Shown: one piece after another, positions 13,687-19,849 of the stretch | Layout of the letters: each line of letters opens with the position of its first letter | Position numbering within the stretch: position 1 is the stretch's first letter | Source: a virus | Direction: 5' to 3' (one strand) | DNA length: 31,101 bases | Virus record (IMG/VR): IMGVR_UViG_3300034073_003624 | Location: 1 to 31,101 of that record | Made by a program: the position numbers and the translations under genes | Notes under the pieces: generated by a model | Told to the model about the DNA's origin: nothing | The model's input: only the letters and a program-made list of their open reading frames with translations | The model's database searches: none

Positions 13687-14202
13687 TCAAAGCTCGGATT
13701 TTTGAATTTGGTTAATTGCCTGCGCCGTTTGCTTCTCTGCCGCCGCCCAAGCTGCTCTGCGCGCCTCAGCCGCTGCCTGCTCCGCATGCTTCACCGCCCT
13801 CGCCGCCGCCCCGCTGGACCAGGTCGCCGCGATCATTGCCCTAGCCGCCGCCCTGTTGCGCCATTTTGGATCGGAGGCCGCCGCTTCATCGTACACCCGG
13901 AGCAACGCGTCCTCCGCCGCTTCCGCCGCCGCTTGCGTGCGTTGCTCGCACATGATTTTCCAAGCATCACCGTAGCCGCGTTTGTCCGCAAACGGCTGGT
14001 GAGCGGCCAGCCGCTCCCACATGCGCGCAAGCGGGTTTGCCTCCGGATCAGCCTGACCAGGCGCCAGCGCAGCGCGGTAGCCTGCAGCAAAAGCGTCTTG
14101 GAGCGCACTCCATTCGGGGTGGCCGCGGGAAGCGCCGTATCGCTCGCGCATGTAGTGCTCGGCTGCGCGGGCCGCCGCTGAGTCGATGTCGTCGTTGCTC
14201 AT
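13687..14202 (-). CDS. Alanine-rich early protein, unknown function
   Basis: A 171-residue protein from ATG 14202, with GGGGGA six bases before it. The N-terminal part (HYMRERYGASRGHPEWSALQDAFAAGYRAAL) follows a pattern common in small early proteins of proteobacterial phages. The C-terminal ~70 residues are an Ala/Arg/Gln-rich helix likely to be coiled coil. It is cotranscribed with the genes up to 16183 and probably reaches the membrane or DNA only through partners; no motif gives an activity. Confidence 0.6.
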   Translation of the reverse strand: MSNDDIDSAAARAAEHYMRERYGASRGHPEWSALQDAFAAGYRAALAPGQADPEANPLARMWERLAAHQPFADKRGYGDAWKIMCEQRTQAAAEAAEDALLRVYDEAAASDPKWRNRAAARAMIAATWSSGAAARAVKHAEQAAAEARRAAWAAAEKQTAQAINQIQKSEL

Positions 14203-14243
14203 GGTTCGTCCCCCAAATTGGTGATGATCGCACTCATCACTTG

Positions 14244-14489
14244 TCACTTAAAAATCTCACGCTGGCCACCTAGCTGCACGGACCGCAGTCCAGCCGAGTG
14301 CAGGTCGGGGCCAGTGATGCACCAGGGAACGGTGACCCACATCTGGCGTTCACCGCAGCGCAGGAGCAGTCCGACGCTGGTGTTGCGCCGTTCGGTGTCG
14401 ATGACAGTCCACACGCGCTTGCGGCTGGCAAGCGTCGAGCCCACGGCGATCTTGTCGAAGTTTCCACTGGCAATAGCGCGCAGGTTCAT
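14244..14489 (-). CDS. Early operon protein, unknown function
   Basis: An 81-residue protein with a GGAGG site before ATG 14489, which is in an ATGA overlap with the preceding gene. It is small, basic and strand-rich (DKIAVGSTLASRKRVWTVIDTERR, then MWVTVPWCITG). It has two cysteines but no pair. I do not recognise it. It could be a host-takeover or recombination accessory protein, but nothing in the sequence decides this. Confidence 0.55.
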   Translation of the reverse strand: MNLRAIASGNFDKIAVGSTLASRKRVWTVIDTERRNTSVGLLLRCGERQMWVTVPWCITGPDLHSAGLRSVQLGGQREIFK

Positions 14490-14827
14490 TGCCCGCCTCC
14501 TGTGGCCTTCGCAATGGCGACGCGGGCCATTTTGATCGCCGCATTCAGTTCCTGACTGACCAACGGGCAATTGTCCATAGCAAACTCTGCGAATTGCAGC
14601 GCCGTCAGTAGTTGCTCATTCACGGCTTGCAACCGGAGCAGTTCGGCAGCGGCTTGTTCGCCCAACTCCATGACTAGAACGCAGTCACGCAACGTCTTCA
14701 GCTGCTCCTGGTTCGCCTCATGCAACCGGCGCAGTTCGGCGGCGGCCAACGACAGGTTGTTTGTCCTGCCTTCGTGCCACGGCCATAGCACATCAGCCAG
14801 CCGCAGGGCTTCGGGTTTCTCATCCAT
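14486..14827 (-). CDS. Early operon protein with coiled coil
   Basis: A 113-residue protein that overlaps the gene before by eight bases and the gene after by ATGA. Almost the whole chain is helical with leucine heptads (LAAAELRRLHEANQEQLKTL, AAAELLRLQAVNEQLLTALQ). There is a WPWHEGRTNNLSLAAAELRRL segment near the start. It probably forms a dimer or trimer. No function is assigned. Confidence 0.55.
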   Translation of the reverse strand: MDEKPEALRLADVLWPWHEGRTNNLSLAAAELRRLHEANQEQLKTLRDCVLVMELGEQAAAELLRLQAVNEQLLTALQFAEFAMDNCPLVSQELNAAIKMARVAIAKATGGGQ

Positions 14828-15215
14828 GATTGCGCTCCTTCAGCGCGGCCTCGACGGTGCGGGCTATGTTTAGCGCAGTCGATGGCCAGCGCATATCGAC
14901 GCACTCGGCGCGGGTCATCTGCATGACTTCCTCATCCGTCAGCGACTGCCACTCGCGGCGGGGTGGAGTGGTGTAGAGGAGGCTGCCTACCGTTGGAAAG
15001 GGCGCGCCAACAATGTGCTTGATGACGATGCTTTCTAAGTGTGGGACGACGATTTCCACTGTCGCCACCGGCTCCTGCTGCTGATGCCCCAGCGCGGCGC
15101 GCAGCAGGTCGCGCTGCTGGCGCAGCTCCCGGTTTCTGTCGCGTTGGCGCTGATATGCGACCTTCAACTGGTCGTACATGTAGCGTGGCACGGTGTCGTT
15201 GTCGTCGCTCATCAC
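14820..15215 (-). CDS. Early operon protein with C-terminal LTDEEV motif
   Basis: A 131-residue protein; the start has two ATG codons in a row (15215 and 15212), both after a GGGG site. The N-terminal third is a basic coiled coil (LKVAYQRQRDRNRELRQQRDLL). The C-terminal part (REWQSLTDEEVMQM, ARTVEAALKERN) matches a short motif often seen at the ends of small phage proteins of various folds. The middle is strand-rich. No activity can be assigned. Confidence 0.6.
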   Translation of the reverse strand: MMSDDNDTVPRYMYDQLKVAYQRQRDRNRELRQQRDLLRAALGHQQQEPVATVEIVVPHLESIVIKHIVGAPFPTVGSLLYTTPPRREWQSLTDEEVMQMTRAECVDMRWPSTALNIARTVEAALKERNHG

Positions 15216-15222
15216 TCGCCCC

Positions 15223-15720
15223 TCAAAAATCCCACACGCCCGCAGTCGCCTCGAGGAACCGTGCTAGCTGCACGGCCTGCTCACGGGTAAGCACGATCGG
15301 TCCGACGGTCAATTCGCCGTCGTTGGTGATGGCGAGGTGCACGTGCTCCTCGTCGGCGTGCAGCTGTGACTCAGGCGCCGGCTCGGGTGCGGGTGCGGGC
15401 GGCGGCACCGGCTCGGAGTGCGTGACCTGGGCGACGTCGGCCTTCTTGCGCCGCGGTTTCGGTGGCTCCTCAGCGGGCGGCGCCTCGGCAACGCCCTCGG
15501 CCGGCGGGGTGCCGTAGAGGTTGCGGCCCTGGCTGTCTTCGCCGACCAGCAGGACGCGGCCCTGTTTGCGCAAGCTGTTCAAAATCGCGCAGGCCTGGGT
15601 GTAGTCCAACAGCTCGTCGACGCCCTGCCAGACGTCGCGCGCGGAGATGGGACCGCGCCGGCGCACGCAGTCTTCGACGAGGTCGGTCTTGGCCATGATG
15701 TTGTCGTCGTCCTCGTTCAT
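15223..15720 (-). CDS. Winged-helix-like early protein with Pro-rich linker
   Basis: A 165-residue protein from ATG 15720, in an ATGA overlap. Residues ~10-65 (LVEDCVRRRGPISARDVWQGV, ACAILNSLRKQGRVLLVGE) fit a winged helix. A linker rich in Pro, Glu and Ala (~73-115) follows, then a separate C-terminal domain (HLAITNDGELTVGPIVLTREQAVQLARFLEA). It may bind DNA and act as an early regulator. Its place near the front of the operon agrees with this. Family is not recognised. Confidence 0.65.
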   Translation of the reverse strand: MNEDDDNIMAKTDLVEDCVRRRGPISARDVWQGVDELLDYTQACAILNSLRKQGRVLLVGEDSQGRNLYGTPPAEGVAEAPPAEEPPKPRRKKADVAQVTHSEPVPPPAPAPEPAPESQLHADEEHVHLAITNDGELTVGPIVLTREQAVQLARFLEATAGVWDF

Positions 15721-15947
15721 GGTTGGCGGTCAACGTACTGGCAGCGGTGCTGGCCGGCGGTCTGGCTCCAGACGAGGACCTGGTGCTCACCGGGCGCAGC
15801 GCAGCCGGTGTCGGCGGCACGGGCAAACGAGAGCACGGCAAGGACCAAAAAAGCTGCGATGACGAACAGAAGGCCGGCGAGCTCGACGATGTGAGCATCG
15901 AGCCGCACGACCAGGCGCCGCAAGCCGCGCAGGAAGATGGGTCTCAT
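15717..15947 (-). CDS. Small single-span membrane protein
   Basis: A 76-residue protein from ATG 15947 (ATGA overlap). A basic start (MRPIFLRGLRRLVVRL) is followed by a strong hydrophobic segment (IVELAGLLFVIAAFLVLAVLSFA) and a short polar tail with two cysteines. The positive N-terminus suggests N-in orientation with the tail outside. Early membrane proteins of phages often act in exclusion or lysis inhibition, but nothing here is specific. Confidence 0.6.
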   Translation of the reverse strand: MRPIFLRGLRRLVVRLDAHIVELAGLLFVIAAFLVLAVLSFARAADTGCAAPGEHQVLVWSQTAGQHRCQYVDRQP

Positions 15948-16183
15948 GCGGCCTCCTCGATCAAATCCCACAGGAAGTCGGCGTACTCGGCGTTGCTCAT
16001 GCCCTGGCTGGCGAGCCACAGCTGGCGCTCAACCGAGGTGCGGTGCAGCACCCGCTCGTCTTCCGCCCGTGCCATGACCCGCAGGTCGGGGCCGGTGCCG
16101 GTGAAGGGCCGGTCAGGCAGGCCAGCGTCCCAGTCGTCGCCCAGGCGGGCAACGGCGTCTCGGATGGATCCCCTTGGAAACAT
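15944..16183 (-). CDS. First gene of the early minus-strand operon, unknown function
   Basis: A 79-residue protein. GGAGG stands eight bases before ATG 16183, a strong site that decides the start. It is acidic at the C-terminus (SNAEYADFLWDLIEEAA), with a central DDWDAGLPDRPFTGTGPDLRVMARAEDER segment. It lies just downstream of the promoter and operator pair at 16279-16320, so it would be the first product after induction. No family recognised. Confidence 0.6.
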   Translation of the reverse strand: MFPRGSIRDAVARLGDDWDAGLPDRPFTGTGPDLRVMARAEDERVLHRTSVERQLWLASQGMSNAEYADFLWDLIEEAA

Positions 16184-16255
16184 GCGACACCTCCGTGGTG
16201 GTGTCGCGCGGCGAGCCTGGCGCCCGGATGGCGTTGCTGAAGGGATAGAACTGAG

Positions 16256-16277
16256 CCCCACGCCGCGCGACGTGGGG
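16256..16277. other. Hairpin in the leader of the early operon
   Basis: A perfect seven-base stem (CCCCACG and CGTGGGG) with an eight-base loop between the promoter and the first gene at 16183. There is no U-run after it on either strand, so it does not look like an intrinsic terminator. It could stabilise the leader or act as an attenuation or antitermination site. Confidence 0.4.
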
Positions 16278-16278
16278 A

Positions 16279-16320
16279 ACATTAGCACTGCTGTTTCAGG
16301 AGATCAACAGCAATGCTAAT
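16279..16320 (-). promoter_or_regulatory. Repressible early promoter with two inverted operators
   Basis: On the minus strand TTGATC (16302-16307) and TAATGT (16279-16284) are 17 bases apart. Two copies of ATTAGCA-Y-TGCTGTT lie in opposite orientation at 16281-16295 and 16306-16320; they match at 14 of 15 positions and cover the -10 and -35 boxes. The same AGCA-N-TGCT core is found at 17072-17088 and 22608-22626. The outer operator contains the stop codon of the zinc-ribbon gene. Confidence 0.65.
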
Positions 16321-16549
16321 CAGGTGCGGCCTGTGGGATGAGTTTGCAGCCGCAGTGCTTGCACACCCGCGCCTCGAGCAGGACGAGCTCGCGGCAGTCG
16401 GGACAGCGGCAATGGGTGCGCGGGGAGGGCCGGTCGGCGGCGCGGCGGCGGAGGTAGTGCAGGGCCACGTGGGCCGGGATGGTGAGGAACAGGGCGACGG
16501 GCGCCCACGCTGCAGCCGCGAAGTGCAGCAGAACCATGACAACGGTCAT
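16316..16549 (-). CDS. Membrane-anchored zinc-ribbon protein, partner of repressor gene
   Basis: A 77-residue protein from ATG 16549, in an ATGA overlap with the repressor gene, so it would be expressed in the lysogen. The N-terminal half is hydrophobic (VVMVLLHFAAAAWAPVALFLTIPAHVAL). A double CxxC zinc ribbon follows (CPDC and CKHC, 12 residues between the pairs). It is probably in the inner membrane with the ribbon in the cytoplasm. Genes in this place often affect superinfection or host traits; the job here is unknown. Its stop codon lies in the early operator. Confidence 0.7.
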   Translation of the reverse strand: MTVVMVLLHFAAAAWAPVALFLTIPAHVALHYLRRRAADRPSPRTHCRCPDCRELVLLEARVCKHCGCKLIPQAAPD

Positions 16550-16989
16550 TTTTTGCCGGCGGCGGCTGTGGTTTGCTCGAGCTGAGCGAGCCAGCGGCGA
16601 TAGGTGTCGTCGGACTCGCGGGTCGCCAGGGCGTTGTCGAGCTTCCATTTGAGGAAGTCGATGACTTGCGCCTGGTCAGGGCTGGGCAGGGCAGCGAGGA
16701 ATTGGTTAAAGACCTCGCGGGGCTTGGGCAGCTCGGCGGCCAGGGTGGGCGAGATGTCCGCGACGTCGATTCCGAGGGCTTCGGCGAATTTCACCACGAC
16801 CCGCAGGTTTAGTGGGATTCTCCCGTTTACGTACTGCCAGACGAGACTTTGTCCGCCGATCCCGGCGGCCTGCCCGAAGTCGTCTTGCGTGGTCTTGGCG
16901 AGCTGGGCGAACAGCGCCTTGAGACGGGCGGCGTCTTCAAGCTGCCACTCTTGCAGGGGCGGGCGGGGTTTGGTGGCCATGTCATCCAC
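16546..16989 (-). CDS. Phage repressor, CI-like, without S24 peptidase domain
   Basis: A 147-residue protein from ATG 16989, with GGAGG ten bases before. Residues ~20-80 form an XRE-type HTH: LKALFAQLAKTTQDDFGQAAGIGGQSLVWQYVNG, then IPLNLRVVVKFAEALG. The C-terminal ~60 residues (VFNQFLAALPSPDQAQVIDFLKWKL) are a short helical part, not the LexA-like peptidase that ends most CI proteins of 210-240 residues. It is therefore likely not cleaved by RecA and induction must work otherwise. It is transcribed away from the Cro-like gene, the standard immunity layout, and is a good candidate for binding AGCA-N-TGCT. Confidence 0.8.
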   Translation of the reverse strand: MDDMATKPRPPLQEWQLEDAARLKALFAQLAKTTQDDFGQAAGIGGQSLVWQYVNGRIPLNLRVVVKFAEALGIDVADISPTLAAELPKPREVFNQFLAALPSPDQAQVIDFLKWKLDNALATRESDDTYRRWLAQLEQTTAAAGKK

Positions 16990-17060
16990 AGTGTGCCTCC
17001 GTCAAAAGGTGTGCGCCACGCGCGCTGCTAATGCGCGGCGGGTTGCGATGAGGGGGGATA

Positions 17061-17089
17061 TTGCGTCGAAGGACAAGCATTGCTAGTCT
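17061..17089 (+). promoter_or_regulatory. Rightward promoter with operator over the -10
   Basis: TTGCGT (17061-17066) and TAGTCT (17084-17089) are 17 bases apart. The operator GACAAGCA-T-TGCTAGTC at 17072-17088 covers the spacer and -10. The expected transcription start falls at about 17095-17097, the ATG of the Cro-like gene, so its first message may be leaderless. A half operator TGCTAAT is also seen at 17026-17032. Confidence 0.6.
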
Positions 17090-17096
17090 TCGGCCC

Positions 17097-17387
17097 ATGA
17101 AACTTCGTTCCTACCTCATGCAGAAGGGTCTCGGGCAGCGGCAGTTCGCCCGGATGTTGGGCGTAACGCAGGGGGCCGTGGCCCACTGGCTGGCGGGCCG
17201 CATCCCGGTGTCTGCCGAGCGCGCGATGCAGATCGAGCGGCTGACGGGCGGCGCAGTGACGGCCGCGGAGCTGCGCCCGGACCTCGATTGGCCCCAGTGT
17301 TCTCCTCCCTCTGCGGTTCTCCGCAGTTCCGTGGCCCACCCGGCACCCCCTCCGGGTGGGCCATCTTTTTCGGGAGCGCAGGAGTGA
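17097..17387 (+). CDS. Cro / YdaS-like regulator
   Basis: A 96-residue protein. ATG 17097 is the natural start of the domain: MKLRSYLMQKGLGQRQFARMLGVTQGAVAHWLAGRIPVSAERAMQIERLTGG (read in parts) is a YdaS/Cro-type HTH whose recognition helix is TQGAVAHWL. No ribosome site stands before the ATG, which agrees with a leaderless message. The last ~30 residues are Pro/Ser-rich and are read through a terminator hairpin at 17332-17370; they may be a by-product. It would turn off the repressor and early genes in lytic growth. Confidence 0.75.
   Translation: MKLRSYLMQKGLGQRQFARMLGVTQGAVAHWLAGRIPVSAERAMQIERLTGGAVTAAELRPDLDWPQCSPPSAVLRSSVAHPAPPPGGPSFSGAQE
17311..17326 (+). other. Short hairpin before terminator (boxB-like?)
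   Basis: A perfect six-base stem CTGCGG TTCT CCGCAG, six bases before the terminator stem. Such a small hairpin right before a terminator could be an antitermination or attenuation element. It may instead be a chance effect of high GC. Confidence 0.35.
17332..17370 (+). terminator. Intrinsic terminator inside the end of the Cro-like gene
   Basis: A perfect 12-base stem (17332-17343 and 17352-17363) with an eight-base loop, followed by TCTTTTT. It lies before the stop codon of the Cro-like gene and before the helicase operon, in the position of lambda tR1. Expression of the downstream genes would then need readthrough or antitermination. Confidence 0.75.
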
Positions 17388-17614
17388 GGCCGCCGAAGGT
17401 GGACGGGCAGCGGCAGTTCCGCCAGGGTGACCGGGTGCGGACGCCTACGGGGTTGCTGGGCACGGTGCTGGGCTACAGCGCGGACCGGGTGTCGGTCCGC
17501 TATGACGCACGGCCGGAGTGGCAGCTGCTGGGGCGTGACGGCGGGCGGGTGACGGCGGAGGCCGTGGAGGTGTGCCTGCAGGAAGGGTTGTTGCGACGTG
17601 TCTGGCGCAAATGA
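17384..17614 (+). CDS. SH3/KOW-like small protein
   Basis: A 76-residue protein from a GTG in a GTGA overlap; GGGAG stands seven bases before it. FRQGDRVRTPTGLLGTVLGYSADRVSVRYDARPEW is a typical small beta-barrel with a hydrophobic Gly-x-Val turn, as in KOW or SH3-like nucleic-acid-binding units. The C-terminal helix (EAVEVCLQEGLLRRVW) is amphipathic. It may help transcription or replication, but a direct role is only inference. Confidence 0.65.
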   Translation: MRPPKVDGQRQFRQGDRVRTPTGLLGTVLGYSADRVSVRYDARPEWQLLGRDGGRVTAEAVEVCLQEGLLRRVWRK

Positions 17615-18113
17615 CCGAGAGCCGAGCGGAGCGCGCTGGCTGCTGCGGCAGCGATGGGCCGGGCGTCACATCGACCAGGTGGTGGTGTTGTTTAGCCGCA
17701 CATGGTCGCAGCCGGCGCCAGGCGAACACCGGCTCTTCGTGCGCTCGAGCTCCTGGCAGGCGGGCGCGTTGGATTGGCGATGCGTCACGGACCTGCGGGT
17801 GCGGGTGGTGGATGACGACCCGACGTTCGCCCCGGACGGCTGGCCCTGGTCGCTGCACCTGGCGGCGGAGATTTGCGATTGCGCGGCGGTGGTGCATCTG
17901 GTCACGCCGATCGAGCTCTACGACGACGGCCGGCGGTTCGTTGACCCACAGCAGCTGGCCTGGGAGTGCATCGAGGCTGGCGAGACGCCCAGCTGGTGGC
18001 CGGCGCGCCGGAGCGTGACGCACGATGTCCGCCGAGATCGATTCCGCGCCCGAGAAGCCGTCCGACGAGGATGGGATCGTCGCCCCGACGTTCGAGCAGG
18101 CCTACCCCGATGA
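17598..18113 (+). CDS. Unknown protein before VirE-like helicase
   Basis: A 171-residue protein from GTG 17598, 17 bases inside the end of the previous gene. Residues ~20-130 read as a real globular domain with Trp-rich strands (HIDQVVVLFSRTW, RVRVVDDDPTFAPDGWPWSLHLAAEI). The last ~30 residues are Arg-rich and overlap the next gene by 89 bases, longer than any other overlap here, so either this end or the helicase start may be misjudged. No family is recognised. Its position suggests a partner of replication. Confidence 0.6.
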   Translation: MSGANDREPSGARWLLRQRWAGRHIDQVVVLFSRTWSQPAPGEHRLFVRSSSWQAGALDWRCVTDLRVRVVDDDPTFAPDGWPWSLHLAAEICDCAAVVHLVTPIELYDDGRRFVDPQQLAWECIEAGETPSWWPARRSVTHDVRRDRFRAREAVRRGWDRRPDVRAGLPR

Positions 18114-19338
18114 TCTGGACGCACGGCTGCGTCGCAACGACAAAGGCTCGGTTCAGGCCTCGCTGCTTAACTGCGTGGCGATCCTCGAAGGCCACGAGGA
18201 GTGGCAGGGGGTGATCGCCTATGACCAGTTCGCCGGGCGCGTAGTGAAGCGCCGGCCGGGGCCGCATGGCCTCGGCAGGGGCGAGTGGACGGACATTGAC
18301 GACATCCGGGCGACGATCTGGCTGTCGACGCACTACGGAATCGAGCCGAAGCTGCAGGTGCTGATGGCGGCTGTTCAGGCCGTGGCGGAGGCACATGCGT
18401 TCCACGAGCTGCGTGATTACCTGCGCGGCCTGGAATGGGACGGCATCCCCCGCGTGAAGCAGCACGGGTGGCTCCACGTCTACTGCGGCGCCGAGTCGTC
18501 TGAATACCACCGACTTGCCGGGCTTAAGTGGCTGGTCTCAGCCGTCGCCAGGGGGCTGCGTGACGATCAGACTAAGGCCGATGGCGTGCTGGTCCTCGAG
18601 GGGCCGCAGGGCATCGGGAAGTCGACGCTGCTGCGCATTCTGTTCTCACCCTGGTTCACAGACAGTCCGATCCGCCTGGGCGATCGCGAGGCGGCCATGG
18701 TGATCCGCGGACGTTGGGGCGTGGAGCTCGGCGAGCTCGATGCGTTCAATCGGGCGGAGTCGACGACCGCGAAAAACTTCTTTTCACAGTCCGAGGATCG
18801 ATACCGCTCTCCCTGGGGCAAACGCCCTGCCGACGTGCGCCGCAGCTGCGTCTTCGCGGGCACCACAAATGAATCGTTGTGGATGAAGGATCAGACCGGC
18901 AACAGGCGCTATTGGCCTGTCGCCATCTCGCGCGTCGACAGGGACGAGCTGCGCGCAGATCGGGACCAGCTTTGGGCCGAGGCCGTGTGGCTATTCAACC
19001 AAGGCACGCCGTGGCACGTATCGGACGAGGAACAGCCGCTGTTCGATGAGGCTCAGGGCAGCCGATTGATTCGGGATGCGTACGAGGAGCGCATCGAGGA
19101 CTGGCTCGATGAGCAGCGGCGGGCCGGCGAGCGCCAGGTGCGCATGAGCCAGATCCTCGGCCAGGCGTTGGGTCTGGACACCGGGAAGTGGACACGTGTG
19201 GAGCAGACCCGTGTCGGCCAGGTGATGTCTCGGGTGCGCGGCTGGGAGCGCAAGCGGATTCGGAGTGGGGAGCGATTGGAGTACGTGTACGTGTTCGTGG
19301 GCGCGCGCGAAGTGACGTCTGACGAGGTGCCGCTGTGA
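18025..19338 (+). CDS. VirE-family (virulence-associated E) replicative helicase/primase-like ATPase
   Basis: A 437-residue protein. Residues 193-201 are a Walker A loop (GPQGIGKST); GVELGELDAF at ~228-237 is the Walker B region; a sensor segment FAGTTNESLW lies near 275 and NRRYWPV follows. This set is the VirE / superfamily 3-like ATPase used by many temperate phages for DNA replication. There is no toprim or primase motif in the N-terminal 100 residues. A repeat-rich gap directly after it (19339-19514) is a likely origin. Confidence 0.9.
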   Translation: MSAEIDSAPEKPSDEDGIVAPTFEQAYPDDLDARLRRNDKGSVQASLLNCVAILEGHEEWQGVIAYDQFAGRVVKRRPGPHGLGRGEWTDIDDIRATIWLSTHYGIEPKLQVLMAAVQAVAEAHAFHELRDYLRGLEWDGIPRVKQHGWLHVYCGAESSEYHRLAGLKWLVSAVARGLRDDQTKADGVLVLEGPQGIGKSTLLRILFSPWFTDSPIRLGDREAAMVIRGRWGVELGELDAFNRAESTTAKNFFSQSEDRYRSPWGKRPADVRRSCVFAGTTNESLWMKDQTGNRRYWPVAISRVDRDELRADRDQLWAEAVWLFNQGTPWHVSDEEQPLFDEAQGSRLIRDAYEERIEDWLDEQRRAGERQVRMSQILGQALGLDTGKWTRVEQTRVGQVMSRVRGWERKRIRSGERLEYVYVFVGAREVTSDEVPL

Positions 19339-19514
19339 GGTGGGAACAAGGTGGGAACGGAATTCCTCTGAGAAATCCACGCGTGTTCCTACGTTCCTAC
19401 CGTTCCTACCTGTTTGCGCTCACGTACGCGTGCGCGAGCGGATGAGTGGTCAATCGCGCGCGCTCGCGTGCGCATATATATAGAAGTAGGTAGGAACAGT
19501 AGGAACGTAGGAAC
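19339..19514. repeat. Iteron-like dyad, candidate replication origin
   Basis: Two direct GGTGGGAAC (19339-19347, 19350-19358) come first. Then three GTTCCTAC (19385, 19393 and 19402), and, 80 bases on, three complements GTAGGAAC (19490, 19499 and 19507) with mirrored spacing of eight and nine bases. The 28-base arms differ at one position. Inside them is a CGCGAGCG/CGCTCGCG pair (19433-19440 and 19461-19468) and an ATATATATA tract (19474-19482). It follows the helicase gene and has no gene of its own. An origin is the best guess. The last repeat also provides the ribosome site (AGGAA) of the next gene. Confidence 0.65.
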
Positions 19515-19516
19515 AA

Positions 19517-19849
19517 ATGGCCAACAACCTCCGATCTGAAATGCCGACGGTCGCTGCGTGGATTGATGAACTCCGCGAGGTGTTTGGTGCGGCCTCGATC
19601 AACCAGTCGATACGAGACGGACTGCAACCCGGTGTGCGGACTCCCCTCGGCTTCTTCGCAGAGGAGGGCGGCCACGTGCTGGGCCAGCCCAACGACATGA
19701 GCACCGCGCGCGTGGCTGTCGTGATTGATCACGGGTCCTCCCCAGACATGAACGACTGCGAGCGAAAAGCCCGCGAAAAAAAGCTAGTGGCAGAACTTGG
19801 TCGGAGTGACCGACGGACCCGGTCACGGTCCGGTCGGCGGTCGGCATGA
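19517..19849 (+). CDS. Small phage protein preceding the terminase
   Basis: A 110-residue protein from ATG 19517; its ribosome site is the last GTAGGAAC repeat of the origin-like dyad. The N-terminal ~60 residues (MPTVAAWIDELREVFGAASINQSIRDGL, FFAEEGGHVLG) are a pattern I recognise from small genes before terminases in proteobacterial phages, with no known job. The C-terminal 25 residues are very basic (SDRRTRSRSGRRSA) and may bind DNA or RNA. It overlaps the terminase small-subunit gene by ATGA. Confidence 0.65.
   Translation: MANNLRSEMPTVAAWIDELREVFGAASINQSIRDGLQPGVRTPLGFFAEEGGHVLGQPNDMSTARVAVVIDHGSSPDMNDCERKAREKKLVAELGRSDRRTRSRSGRRSA

Noticed and set aside
16256-16277. Intrinsic terminator of the repressor operon
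   Set aside because: The hairpin is perfect but lacks a U-run on either strand, so I list it only as a leader hairpin.
17572-18018. 148-codon frame overlapping the unknown gene at 17598
   Set aside because: Its sequence is Arg/Ser/Trp-rich as in shadow frames; the 17598 frame reads as a normal protein.
19406-19732. 108-codon minus-strand frame over the iteron region
   Set aside because: It crosses the dyad repeats and the opposite of a gene with a sensible start; no ribosome site was seen.
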